Assembly: GCA_026182355.1 (NCBI GenBank) | Contig: JAPFBL010000048.1 | Coordinates: 496,001-560,000, forward strand | Length of the DNA stretch: 64,000 nt | Reading direction: 5' to 3' | Source of the DNA: Hermatobates lingyangjiaoensis | Lineage: Eukaryota > Arthropoda > Insecta > Hemiptera > Hermatobatidae | In this document: positions 45,350 through 57,251 of the stretch, piece after piece | Layout: every line of letters begins with the position of its first letter | How positions within the stretch are numbered: the first letter of the stretch is position 1 | Notes under the pieces: generated by a model | Told to the model about the DNA's origin: nothing | Database searches by the model: none | Seen by the model: the letters and a program-made list of their open reading frames with translations, nothing else | Translations under genes and position numbers: made by a program

Positions 45350-45384
45350 CTGACGAAGACCGCTTGTTACGGTTGAAAGATCTT
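45350..45384 (+). ncRNA. Hammerhead-like motif, AGATCT family
   Basis: CTGACGA (45350-45356), extra A, GACCG/CGGTT stem with loop CTTGTTA, GAA, AGATCT, T: identical in its core to 36842-36876. Confidence 0.58.
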
Positions 45385-45418
45385 AGTCTTGTTTTCCCAT
45401 TTCTTATTGTGTTTTGAT

Positions 45419-45442
45419 AATATATATATATATATATATATT
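45419..45442. repeat. (TA)n tract, right border of twin element
   Basis: TA repeats following TTTGATAA. Confidence 0.9.
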
Positions 45443-46404
45443 TCAATCATGACCCTTTGTGTCATTCAGAAATTATAACAACGGGTATTGAAAATAATTC
45501 ACAGAACATTATTGACAGGGATAAGTTTAATTGTTGTTTCTTGTTATTAAGGCACGGAAACAGATTCTTATAAGGCCCAACCTTTAGATATAGTATTCTT
45601 AACATGGTTCAACATATATAAACAGTAAGTGTATTTAGCAAAATAAAGATACTTTAAAAGTAAAAAAAATCATTTATTTTATCATATATATAAATAAAAC
45701 ATCAATTCAGGTGACATACACAATGAAATATATTTAAAAGAAATAAAAGTTGTAAAATGAAATATTCAATTTATTTACCTAAAAAAAAATAAAATTAATG
45801 AAAGGAATGTGTGTTTATAATATTACCTCAGAACATTCGTATTGTATCTGACATTTGTGTTCAAGTTTGTTCCTAAAAATATTCTTTTTTAACTCTATTT
45901 ATTTGTAATGCATTTGTACTGCTCACACATATTTGTTTATAAATATTTATCACGTAGTTATAAATAAATGTATCACTCAAACATTTATAATACATTTGTA
46001 TCTGGGCTACTCTTGCTCCATGCCTTTATTTTATTACCAGTGTTTTATATTTCGTTTTATATTTATATTTATATTTATATTCGTTTTATATTTCGCAAAT
46101 TTTTAATTTTCTTTTTGGTTATATTTATATGTAATACATTCTCATTCCTATCATAGTCGAGCACGCAAGCGACTGGCTACTCAGGATCAATGCCTTTTCT
46201 TTATTATCATTGTATACATTATTCAAATTTAAAATTCAAAAATATTTTTTGTTATCTTTAATTTTAATACATTTGTGCTACTGTCATCGGTGAGCACGCA
46301 AACCAGTGGGCTACCCTGGCACCATGCGTTTACTTTATTACCACTGTTTATATTACACAAATATTTAATTAAAAAAATCTTTTGTTACATTTATATATAA
46401 TACA
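45443..46404. other. No gene seen
   Basis: AT-rich. Two related segments (about 45980-46030 and 46300-46350) share CTGGGCTAC/GTGGGCTACC, CTCCATGC/CACCATGCGT, TTTATT, TTACCA, suggesting an old local duplication; a third partial one is at 46160-46215. Confidence 0.45.
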
Positions 46405-46928
46405 CTAGCAAACGTACCCGTCTTTGACGCAATCAAAAAATCTATTATACTTGGTATTCCAAAATACAATACTGTACTAATACTATATACTAATACTATA
46501 ATTAGAAATTATAGAATAGTAGAAAATATTATTATTAGTACAGTGTTAAACAAATGCCTCTCTATACACCACATTCCTTTAGAACCACCTGTCCTTCAGG
46601 TCCATGGAAGAACAAACAGTTTGAACCTCTGACTCTTGAGCAAGTAAACTACAGTTGACTATGTGAGAAAAACTTGATCTTGCTAACTTGAATTTCTGCG
46701 TTAGATAAAGTTTCCCCTTGGGACTTAGTTAACGTCATTGCAAAATAGACTCCGACGGGACTTTGCAATCGTTGAATCAATGGTATGGGTGGTATACACA
46801 CAGATTCCCCCATTCAACACCCAGTCATGATGTAGGCCTCTATGGGATATCTGTGCAGAGCACATACGTACATATCACCACGAAAATAGGGAAAAAACAA
46901 ACAAACTCAAGAACTTTATATATGGAGA
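46405..46928 (-). mobile_element. Helitron B, short deletion derivative
   Basis: Minus strand. The 3' end GACGGGTACGTTTG-CTAG (46408-46405), with host T at 46404, is identical to that of Helitron A. A possible 5' end TCTCCATATATAAAGTTCTT lies at 46928 after an A. Between them only the last helicase part remains (KGKLYLTQKFKLARSSFSHI and NVVYREAF), with stops. GTGCTCTGCACAGATA is shared with A (44499-44515 there). If the 5' end is right, the element is 524 bp. Confidence 0.65.
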
Positions 46929-46929
46929 T

Positions 46930-47110
46930 TAGATTGAAAATTGATCTCATATAGAGACCCACATAGGGAAAAAATTGGCATGTCAATTTAATATTTCAAC
47001 ATCCATCATCATGAGGAGAGCGAATTCAGTTGAGTAGCTAAAAGATGATTGACAAGCAGATAGTCTATTAGACCAATCAGTGTTTCACCCTTATCAGGCA
47101 GGAGGAAAAC
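46930..47110 (-). mobile_element. PLE-type 3' end with decayed ribozyme motif
   Basis: On the minus strand CTCATGATGATGGATGTTGA then AATATT (46991-47015) follows the ATAT-family order (TGATGA, short stem, GAA, ATAT, T), and is preceded by CTGAATTCGCTCTC. No coding part remains. Confidence 0.4.
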
Positions 47111-48690
47111 AAAACAAAATAAGAATAAGGGAGGGATAGGAGATAAGAGGACTGAATAAAACAAAAAATAAATATAATAGGGAAAAAAGTATTGAGTATT
47201 AATAATCATAATAATGTGAATCATTAATATAACAAATAATTAATAAATATATAAAATTAACATTTAAATTGATTAATTAAACATAAATAATAAATTTTAA
47301 AAAAGCTTTTACGATTAAAAATAAGTATAGTACCAAAGGAATTAACATGTTCTTTATTCAAAGCTTTTTATACATCATGAATGTTGAGACGACTGAATCA
47401 TGTAAATAGATGTGTTTTATATCGTTTGAAAAAAATTTAATATTTTATTCAAGAATGAAATATTATTGGATATTTTGATGAAAGTTCAATAGTTTTTTTT
47501 TTTAGATAAAAACTATGTTTCTATAATATAGTTAAGAATGAAACATCCAGTTCTTACTATAAAGTTTTATTAAGTTATAGCATTTAATAAGTAAGAAAGG
47601 TCGTTGGAAAACAAGGTAAGCTGAAGGGAATTCATTATAACTCAACAACCTTAAGCAATTAGGTAAATTAGGCTAAGTATGTGATAAAGCACTCGGAGAG
47701 ACTATTACCTTCCTGCCTCAATGTTTCAGAGAGAATGTCTACATTTTCTTTATTTATTTTATTAATTCCATAAACATAATCCTGATAATTTTATTTAAAT
47801 TATATATGCAAAGCAGCTGTTCATATTCACTAATTCGTAATATAAATTTTTATTTCATAAAACAACTTTTTCTACCCACTCATAGGAAATATAACATTCC
47901 TATGTTTACTATTGTTTTGAACTATTTATATAAATAGTTCAATATAATTCAATGGTTTCTTATTTCGACCACAATTATTCAATACTCTTTTTCTTTCTAT
48001 ATCAAGGTTTGTTCAAGCATTAAACAGTAAAATACCATTAAACCAACGTATTGTCTATATTTGTAGACATATTCAGGGCTACATGAACCTAGACATTAAT
48101 TACAGTATATGAAGAACAAAAAATTGATGTTACATTATTTATATGAATATAAATCATCATAATTCCTTCCATTAATTGCAATTTGAAAAGGTGTTTTTCG
48201 CTCCCAATAATTTTCGTGGAGTTGACCATAATCTCCCTTATTAATTTTTCCTTTGAACATCTGTGACATTTTGAGATACTGGTAGTAAGGTGGAAGATTT
48301 ATCTCTTTCAATATCTTGACACTTGGACTGTTCTTCATTACCAGATTACCCATTCATAATTGTTCTGAATAGCTCAATACACTCATTATTGTCCTTCATA
48401 TAGATGCAGGACTTCAAAATATGTATATTAAATAGGTGATAAGTTATAGTTTTAACCAAGTTAGAAGAAAAGACTTTCAGAAATTGGAGAAATTATGCAA
48501 AAATTAGTTAAAGCTAAACATGGGGCGTTATTTAACATATATGTTTGAACAAAGAACTGCTACCTACTTGTACAAATATATATGTATTTGTAAATTTAAA
48601 TATATACATATATATGCAGAAAAATTACAATAAATAAACACTTGATGCAATCAACGAAATCCATAACCACAAGGGAAAAGAAAAACAAAA
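47111..48690. other. No gene seen
   Basis: AT-rich. A minus-strand frame at 48135-48353 (starts MGNLVMKNSPSVKIL) is open for 72 codons without recognisable motifs. Confidence 0.45.
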
Positions 48691-48915
48691 GAAATAAATG
48701 CTCTGAGGCCTTTCATTTTGTGTCATCAGAGGGAAAATAAAGTAAGAAAAAAGGAGGTAACAGAAAAGATAACCGGGAGGAAGGTAACATATATAAATTA
48801 AAAAATGTCGGTGTCCCAGCCTCTCACTGTTCTTTGGTTCAGGCTATGTGGCAATAGGTGTGCGGGTCAGTGTGTAATTTATGGTTGCTGCCACAAGGGT
48901 ACAGCCCTAGGCACC
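48605..48915 (-). mobile_element. PLE-type 3' end, AGGCCT ribozyme family
   Basis: Contains CTGATGA (48729-48723), a weak or absent stem II, GAA, AGGCCT (48711-48706), C on the minus strand, with a GC-richer region upstream in sense (48790-48915) and a TA-rich stretch (48585-48616) beyond the 3' end. Related to 5616-5641 and 16970-17060. Confidence 0.45.
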
Positions 48916-49828
48916 TGCATATTAAGATTTTATAATAACACTGTATGATAATTGAAATAAAAAACACAGTAATAATATTAATATACACTAATTATTTAAT
49001 TTCGCAATTGCGGTGTTGCGAGACAAAGTGGGCAAAGTGTGGCCGACATCGGACCAACAATTCTTTTTTTCATTTTTGTATTCCTTATTGTCTCAGAATA
49101 ATTTGACATATTTTCCATGTTGATTTTACCTCTATTTACGCTTTAAATATTAGTTTAAAGCTTTGGGAATGTGTAAAACTCGTTGATAGACGGATAGAGA
49201 CAAAAGTCAAACTTGATAGTCTGTATACTATCTATCTCCCGACCTCCCAACCCCAAATATTTTTACTTCATTATTCCAACCGATTTTATAATGTTTCCGT
49301 TGTATTTTTAGACTGGTCTTGTGAGTTTGGTACTTTTATGATTTTATATAAATATTCTTCTTCCTTTGCTCCGTTTTTTTCTGTTTTGTTTGATCATGGA
49401 CCAAAAAGAACCAGGTAAGGACTACAGGAGAATGTGCCAAAGTGTGGGTGTTTTGATGAAATCAGTTGAAAAAATATTGAAATTATATTAATTCTTTCTG
49501 GCAGCTTAACAATTATAATTGGCAGAATGCTTATCTCAGAAAATTTGTAGCTAGCAATGGCGTAAAGTGAACAATTGTTAAAGGAAGGTCAAGTCGTACG
49601 TTGCGTCATATTCGCTACAATGTGATTGGTTATAGCAATTCTATTCAACTACAGTCTGTGGAACGACAGTACACATTGCATAAGTGAAAAAGACTGCGAA
49701 GTGTTTGAAAAGTTAAGATAAGTTGGTTTGCAACCAAAGATAAGTTGGTTGACAAAAACAATAGATACAGACCTTTGTGAGAAAAAGTCTCCGGGAAATA
49801 AAATTGATTTTAATGTAAAAAGTCTAAA
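48916..49828. other. No gene recognised
   Basis: A GC-richer patch at 49010-49060 and a possible upstream part of the DUF7869-like fragment (KKSPGNKIDFNVKSLN near 49785) are the only notable features. Confidence 0.4.
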
Positions 49829-50636
49829 TTAAGGAACATGCTAGAACATTGCCCACTCTTTCCAGTTATTATAATCGAACTAAGAGCTCTAATCGTAAAT
49901 ACATGCCTCTGAGTTTAAACATCAATTCACTCTACAACCTGTACAAAGAATGGTTAAATAGAAATTTCCCTGGCCAAGAACCAGTGAATCAACATTTTTT
50001 CGGTACAATGACTTCAATATTGCGTTCAAAGTGACACATGTAACTACAGCTACAAAATAAACATTTCAGTAAAAGTTCTACAAGTTAAAACTGTTATTAA
50101 ATCTTTCAAAAAACTAAATCAATTGAAAGAAGGTAAAGAACTGCATTTATTAATAGCGAAAGCTCTACAAGCATCTTTAAAATCGTTTTATAGTAATAGA
50201 AATGAAACAACAAACATGAGGATTAAAAACTTCTTATAGCGTTTCTTTTACGACAGGCTCTTCCTACTAAATAAAGGAGCGGAACACAATATTATAAACG
50301 AAATTAGTATACGTTTAATAAAACAGGAACATCTACAATATGTATATGAAAGAAAGCAACTGCAAAAAGACGTTATTGTGAAATTCCTAGTTGTGATATT
50401 CATTAACTAAATCAAGAATTAAATAAAAAATTAAAGAAGTTGTTATGTTCAGTGACAATTGTTCAGGTCAGAACAAACATGTAAATATTGTTAGAGCTAA
50501 CCATTTATTGAGACATGAAAATAAATTCGAAAGTATGAAGTATTACTTTATGGTCTCTGAACACTCATATTTGCCGTGCAAACAAGACTTGGGTTCCATT
50601 GAAAAACCCAAGATCATCTATCCTAATGATATATAG
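49829..50636 (+). pseudogene. DUF7869-like gene fragment, decayed
   Basis: Three pieces in order. 49849-50030: HFP-type opening then YYNRTKSSNRKYMPLSLNIN, SLYNLYKEWL, PVNQHFF, like the L-P-H-x-x-S-H-Y-x-R-x-x-S..YL region of these proteins. About 50100-50240: KLNQLKEGKELHLLIAKALQ. 50445-50636: FSDNCSGQNKHVNIVRANHL and FMVSEHSYLPCKQDLGSIEK, matching the conserved (W/F)SDxCGGQN and SGHSYLPxDxDFxxIEK blocks of DUF7869 (RNase H-like; function unknown, many copies in insects). Stops and frame changes separate the pieces. No transposon ends identified. Confidence 0.7.
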
Positions 50637-50639
50637 ATT

Positions 50640-53213
50640 ATTAAAATAAAATCTATAAGATTTTAAACCATATAACCAATTTTTTAAATAAAAGCTCATA
50701 ATTAGCAAGCTAAATTAAATTTGAGAATACAGTTCTTCCTTGTTAACTATTTACTCACTATATTTGTATATCCTTTTTGAAACGGTAACCAAAACATGAA
50801 TAATATAATTAATTAGCCAAACATTACCCTACAATTGCTAAAGCATCCGATTTCATGCTGATTACTAATGCTCCGTTTAATTATTTGACATATAATATTA
50901 TTAAATGGCTGTTTAGAAATTTAATCGTCGTTAATTTTCTATTTTTTTTAAGTTTATCTTGTAACAGTTATTATATTTTTATTTCAGTTAGCAAACAGAA
51001 ACTTATTTTAAATTAATCACTGAACTAAATTACTTATCAATAACTAGATATATTTAGAATAAAGTATAGATTAGTCCATGTTTTTTTTTATTATAAATAT
51101 AAATGAATACCTTCTTTGCTATATTGAAACAGTTTTAGACTCTCAGATAATGAGAAAGCTAGTCTTTTAAAGTCTTTTGTTCTTCATATCATCTTAACAA
51201 CGATTAAGTAACAAATTTTCTCCATATCCTATCCTTAATCATTCATCTCATAAATTATAAGACCCAAAAACTTTTAAGCGAAGTTAAAAATTATTATCGA
51301 AATTTACTTCAATTCGTCCGTTCCATTGTACCCTGCTATCCTTTCTTTTGTGTTCAATTTAATATTTCTGATCTCCTTTCCAGTAGAACTTATTCTGATA
51401 TGCTATTCATATATGAATGACCGTAGTTTAATTGATTGTTCTTACCTCATTTCTAAACTACATTTCCTCAATCCATCATATATTTTAAAAAAGTTCAAAT
51501 AATTATTTGCTCCATGTCATAAAAATAGTTGTTTGTTTCATTCCTCATTGTCACGTATCGTGATAAAGTGCAATGGTCTGTATAGCCGTGAAGATTTTTT
51601 TAAATGCAACATTAAGAAATTTATAAGTCACATCTCGTGTACCTACCAAATATTGGGTTAAAGTTTGCTTAACTGTTACTGAATCAATCTTGTTTGATGT
51701 AATAATCATTATTATTATGTATAACTAATGTTTATTAGTTTAGTAATGCGTTAATGAATGTAAGGCAATAAAAAAATAGACTTTGTATTGCAAACAGATT
51801 TTGTCCGTATGGCAGTAATATTGTAATATTACTAACTTAGCTAATTAATTATAAGTAATTATACTTAATTAATTAATACATAATTATCAAGTTAACAGTC
51901 AAAGTTAATTATCTAAGAAACAAATCTTCCAGTAAGTACCAAATTTATTCTTCATTAAATCATTTAGTACAAACTTTCGTAGAAATTACCTTAACACCCC
52001 TTAATATATAATATCTAAGTAAGCTGTCATTTTTATAAAAAAAATGAACATTTGACCCATTTTAATTAGTAATAATGTTCTAGTCTTTGTTTTTTGTTAA
52101 TACTCTTATACAAAAAAAAACAATGATGAACTTGTATAAATAAATATACAGTATTTAACCAATATTAGTATTTATTTATGTATAAATAAACTCTATAGTA
52201 GAATAGTGCAATAAATAAAAGGAACACATAGTGGTTGAAAGGAAAACACACAAGGAACGTTATATTTCATGTTGGTATTATTTTGAATATAAGCGACATA
52301 AGGTTTTAAAAATATATGTCAGTATAGTTTCCAAGAAATATTACAGAATTTACTCAAAAGTGAAAGTCTAAACTGTGCTTCCTGCATACACTATATAAAA
52401 GTAACATAAGAAGAGGAATTGACAAGCCCAAAAAAAAGTTTGATCTAGTTTTTCAGATTCAGTGCTCAATCGACTCGGGGCATTCATTTCCCTTCTATAT
52501 TTAAAAAACTTTTCTGATTTGATTTATTTCAAACTTAAAAGTTTTCTTGCAGTATTTTTAATACAAATTCTTCAGGTTTTCATTTATTTCTTCAATATGA
52601 ATGATATAGATATCTTTGAGTACAAATACAGATATATCATTAGAATAGTGTCTGGGGTAACGTAGTGTTATTTCAGTTTACCTCTATTAATTTTAAATAG
52701 CTGTCCTGGTTGTATAGAGTAGCGCTATACTTAAGAAAATTATTTCCCTTCATAATGCATCCCAGTTTTTGCTACCAATGAATACTTTATATCTCTCTTA
52801 AAACTGTAAAGATTTGCCTTGGTAATTACGGGTAGGCCTCTATATTATGTTACGATTTCAGTCTACTCCAAGAAGTTATATTCTTTATACCAGTCCTCCC
52901 TTCAAGTTCTTTTTATCATGAACTTGATATTGATTATCATCAACATGAACTTGATTAGTATTCTTACTTACCTTCCTTTTTTTTAGTAACTCTACAAATA
53001 TACATTTAGGTTATCAATTTCAGTATTATGTTTGCTCAATTATTTCCAATAAAAATATATATTTCATATAAAAAATACTAAAAAAAATATTGATTTAGTA
53101 TACTTAGTTGAGCCAAAAGTCTATACATGAAGCTAAGTTCAAGAAAAAAGATACATCTTTAGACAATTAGATTCCTCATTTGCTTAGATATACAAATCAT
53201 TGATCCGAAAGCG
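50640..53213. other. About 2.6 kb without a recognisable gene
   Basis: AT-rich with TAATTA-rich low complexity near 51830-51910. No coding block. Confidence 0.5.
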
Positions 53214-53234
53214 TAATATAACATATTATCATAA

Positions 53235-53540
53235 GAGGACCAGGCTAACTCAGTGGTTATGTGCTCGTCTCTGAACTGACAGGACCGGGGTTCCTCAATT
53301 ATACACGAGAAAGGTGAATAAATCTGATCACGTCGTCCCTCGGAGAAAGACGTTAAACCGTTGGTCCCTTGTCTGTACGAAGTCAGGTACTCGTTAAAGA
53401 TCCCTACTCTAAATACACTTGAGTTAGAACAAATTTAGTACTCCCACTGTAGAATCAATCTTCATTGTGTGGTATCACAAAGGGCCAATGGTCGGCCTAC
53501 GTGTGTTCCCTTGTGGGACTGCCACTATAACCTAACCTAA
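53235..53540 (+). mobile_element. tRNA-derived SINE, internally deleted
   Basis: Matches the 32.9-kb SINE from CCAGGCTAACTCAGTGGTTA to the CCTAA tail, but the B box is damaged (GGGGTTCCTCAATTATACAC: the bases after GGTTC are lost). Possible diverged target repeat: TAATATAA at 53214 and again just after the tail at 53542. It is therefore unlikely to be transcribed by pol III. Confidence 0.88.
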
Positions 53541-53942
53541 CTAATATAATCATAATATGATAATGATAATAGTATTTTTATTTAATAAATAGCTTCATTT
53601 TTGAAATAGCTTGTGATATTTTGAATTTCGAGTATGAATTATTTCAGTAAAATTTAATTGGTGCATTTTTAGAACTGGTTATTGTTGATTGCGATGCAGG
53701 GGCACTGTCTGTTCGCAGACGGTCTCGCTCTGATAAGAAGGTCATTGTTTGCTACTTGTGGTAATGTCAGGCTAGACTGATGGCTTGTCGCAATCGATAC
53801 TAATGCCAGATAGTGGACAGTCGATTAGTAAATGAAGTGGCTCCAGGTCATTTTTTTCCAGATGATCAATAATGTATAAAATGAGGTTAAATTTTGTTGA
53901 ATTGTGAGACTAAATTAAATTTACACTTGATATAACAAAGCA

Positions 53943-53963
53943 GTATATATATATATATATATT
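53943..53963. repeat. (TA)n tract at ribozyme element
   Basis: Ten TA units directly preceding the small ribozyme element. Confidence 0.85.
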
Positions 53964-54160
53964 CTAATGTAGTGTGCAATCAGTTATTATGTGGTATTTA
54001 CTCATTGTAGGGTAAAAATCTAATGAAATGGTCAGTCTTATTCAGAGGCACTCATCCTTAGTTAATGCCTGAGGAAGAACACTACGTGTTCGAAACGCGT
54101 TGTTTATATCATTAAAATTTTTATATGTGGAGACCATTTCATTAGATTTTTACCCTACGA
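53964..54160 (+). mobile_element. Small ribozyme element, 27-bp snap-back arm
   Basis: Tail with GTGTGCAATCAGTTATTATG and GTGGTATTTACTC, then 54007-54033, which is the exact reverse complement of 54132-54158 (27 bp). The ribozyme motif lies between them. It belongs to the subfamily of 31576, which lacks the arm. The left side abuts (TA)n, so the target duplication is unclear. Confidence 0.8.
54069..54101 (+). ncRNA. Hammerhead-like motif, ACGCGT family, CTGAGGA core
   Basis: CTGAGGA (54069-54075; N7 is G, allowed), extra A, GAACAC-TAC-GTGTTC (six pairs), GAA (54092-54094), ACGCGT (54095-54100), T. All invariant hammerhead core bases are present. Confidence 0.62.
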
Positions 54161-55989
54161 TGAATATATTTATATAAATATAAATTATAAATAGATATAA
54201 ATTATAAATAGATATAAATTATAAATATTATATTTATAAATACAAATTATAAAGCAGTATATATTTTTTTCGATTTAGATTTTGTGGGAAGTAAATTAAA
54301 ATAATTATCCTAGTGAAATCGTTTGTTCATCTAATTTTACATAAAGCAGTTCTAATAAAAGTTAATTTTCTTCAATGGAAACTTATTAATGATACCGGAT
54401 TCTTATTATTATGACAGGGTGAAACTTTTTCTTTTTTTCAGAAAAAAAAAACAATTTTAATGGAAAAACTTGATGAACAAAAAAAAATTGTTTCTTTCAT
54501 CACCAGTTGATGAATTCATCTCGTCACATTCTGACGAGACAAGACAAGATTTCTGACATTTCAAAACAAAACTGTCAGAAAGTGGTATTTTGTAAAACTG
54601 AACACTCCTTTTATGTAAACAATCATCTCTTTTACCAACCACTCCTTCGAAATCAATTTCGTAATCATGGATACAAATACCAGAGTTTTTACCTAATTAA
54701 ACAAAGAATTGTTTTTCATTTAAATTTCAGTTGTATTAACAGTGATTAAATGAAAACATTATGATTGATTTCTATCTTATTTATAGCAGCAACTTTGTTA
54801 CCAACTATGGTAATTAAAAGTAATTAATTAATATTAATTTTAACAATGAAATCAAATATAATAATTTAAATGTTATTGTTATTTGAGATATTTCATTTAA
54901 CATGCCAGTTACAAGGCATCTATAAAGACATTAATAAATGTTTGCAACAGGTTTTTGACAATAAAAAAACAAGGCCATTTTAATTTTGAATTAACTACGT
55001 TGCTTTTGTCCCCTCGTTGCCTCAGAATGAATACAAATCAAATTAGTTTGGATACAAGAATCTGACAAAGATACTACAGTACTGTCAACTCAAAATTACT
55101 GTGGTTAATTTTATAGAGATGGTTATGTCTAAAGAATACCATAGTCAATTATATAGTATTGACGTTGTAAACTAAAGTTGGGTTCTTACGCATAAAACAG
55201 AACAGTAGTATTGACCTTCTTCACAACAGGTACCCTATGCCCTACAGTAATAGCCTGGAGGAGTGGTTATACTCGAATGCACTATGTTCAACCTCCACGG
55301 ATTGAAGTTTGTTCATCCTAAACCAGATTTTATGAATAAATCCTACTATGGGTATATACTGTGTCTGTTTCTGCTTAACTTTGTTCCGAATACTATACCC
55401 AGCTTCCATCTTTGATTATTTGCAACATTTACTTCTTCCTTCAAGAAACTTATTATATGGTTGATGTCTATAATCAAAACAATCATAACTAATTGTGCCT
55501 AATTTTTGATTACTGTTCTTTTTCAACTTCATCACTCGAGTTATTTATTTTTGAGTTCGTTTAAAAATATATATAACTCGATGGATATTCATTTTGGCTC
55601 GATGAATATTTGCCAATGAAGGGTTTAAATATTTTAGTCTCAATACCAGTGTTGGCAGCTGCTGTTAGTTTTTTAACTTCTATCTCAAGTTGGCTAGTTT
55701 CTTTGTAATGTTTTCCAATTTTTTATTATTATCAATAATCTAGTGTAGCTTAAGTTGACATACTTCTCAATTCATAACGACGAATATATTGGACATTTTC
55801 ATTAATTAACTCTTGAACAAGAATAGATATTACCACTTAGACTGAAGTGTTAATTCAATAAAAGAACATGACTCGTTAGTCACAAAAGTTAAACTAGAAA
55901 TGTTTTACCACTCCATGCTGAAAGTACAGCACCATTTACAAATGCGGTAAATGTAAAACCTGATCCCCATCACCAACTAAAATCAGAAT
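54161..55989. other. No gene recognised
   Basis: TAAATTATAAATAGATATAA-type short tandem words at 54170-54250, then AT-rich DNA. Overlapping open frames on both strands at 54457-54749 are of background composition. Confidence 0.5.
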
Positions 55990-56230
55990 CCATTAAACTT
56001 AGAGGATGCAAAAACAATAGCCTCCTTTGGAAGGAAGTTAGAATAGTCCAAACAACTTAAGAACTACCCTAATATAATTATAAGAAAAGCAGATAAGTCC
56101 AATACATTTCTGGTTATGAATCAAGTGGAACTTAAGCTAGACCAGATTTTGGAAAAAGTGAACAGAAGATGAAATGATAAAGATATGTAAAATTAATGAT
56201 GTTGAAAAGAAATAACCAACTTCATTAATA
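55990..56230 (+). pseudogene. PLE reverse transcriptase N-terminal fragment
   Basis: Around 56065 the plus strand reads PNIIIRKADKSNTFLVMNQV then ELKLDQILEKV, the (D)IVI-KADKG-x-x-x-VVM block that opens the PLE RT fingers. Stops occur on both sides. A PLE-type ribozyme end at 56502 lies downstream in the same orientation, so the body between was lost or diverged. Confidence 0.7.
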
Positions 56231-56501
56231 AAATTTAACAATTAAATACTATATAAAATAGTAATTATAGTATTTATTCAAATTAACTTTAAAATTCAAA
56301 TTAAAATGCAAATAGTTTATTCAAATTAGACCCTGTATTAACGAGAACAATAAATAGTCTCATCCATCAAGGTTAATAACTAGATGGTAATGTCTTACTA
56401 ATTTATTTATAAACTCCTTTCTCTATTTGAAAATACTTTTCTTGCCTCTGTAACATCTTCATAATACATCAGGCTTAAGATTGTTGTTTCAGTTAAAGTC
56501 T

Positions 56502-56537
56502 CTGACGATGCCCAGTTGTTTTGTTGAAAAGATCTTT
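56502..56537 (+). ncRNA. Hammerhead-like motif, decayed, AAGATCTT family
   Basis: CTGACGA (56502-56508), extra T, GCCCAG... with no good partner, GTTGAA, then AAGATCTT (56529-56536). Likely the 3' end of the PLE whose RT fragment is at 56.06 kb. Confidence 0.4.
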
Positions 56538-56539
56538 AT

Positions 56540-57251
56540 GCCATTCTTAAATTTTTTTTGCTTTAGTTTTAGAAGCTAATTTTTATTTTACGTGCTTAAT
56601 GCAAAATCCTAATACACACATTCATATATACTGTGACTTGCATAATTTATTCTACCTAATTTTTGCTTAGTACAATATTCTATGTCTTGTTAATTACAAT
56701 TGTCATAACGTAGAAAGAGAAATATGTATTTTTTTTTTTAATTAAGTAGTTAGATTTTATTCAACCATAACGGATTAAAATTTAAATAATTACAAGTTTT
56801 ATTTACTGGAGATTGTTTAAACTAAGAGAATTTAGTTGGATAAAAGTTTATTTGGGAAGGCTGTCTGCCTAGCGCATTGTTTCCAAGAAAGCCTAAATCC
56901 TTTGATGTATTTAAGTTAATTTTTGTCAATACACTTCCCTTTATTCCTTTCCATCTAAATCTCGCTAAACTGCAAATAACGAACTTAAAAGCAAGCAATT
57001 TTTAATAACGAAATTTGAAAGTACAAAATTTTGTTTCATATCACATAATGAAAATTATAAGTTTCACAGAATAATAAATAAGAAAAATACTCGTATGTAA
57101 AATTTTTGTAAATAAAAGTACTTCATTTAGTCTACTTCTAGTATGATCAGATTTAAGCCAAAATTTTCTGTGTAAATAAGTTTCTTTTCTTTCTATCAAA
57201 ATTGCACAGGGTAAACATGTTTAAAGTATTTATACATTCATATTAGTTCCA
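56540..57251. other. No gene seen
   Basis: AT-rich, featureless spacer. Confidence 0.5.

Larger units (their letters stand above)
45196..45418. mobile_element. Head-to-head twin of PLE 3' ends, AGATCT family
   Basis: A minus-strand unit (45196 to about 45320) and a plus-strand unit (about 45335-45418) share TTGTTTTC, CATTTCTTATTGTG and TTTGAT, with a ribozyme motif in each arm. Both sides are (TA)n, so any target duplication is hidden in the microsatellite. Confidence 0.8.

Noticed and set aside
45237..45446. Minus-strand open frame through the twin element
   Set aside because: It reads a ribozyme-bearing untranslated repeat and a TA tract; the peptide recurs at 36.9 kb only because the repeat does.
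54457..54749. Open frames on both strands near 54.6 kb
   Set aside because: They overlap each other, have background composition, and match no family.
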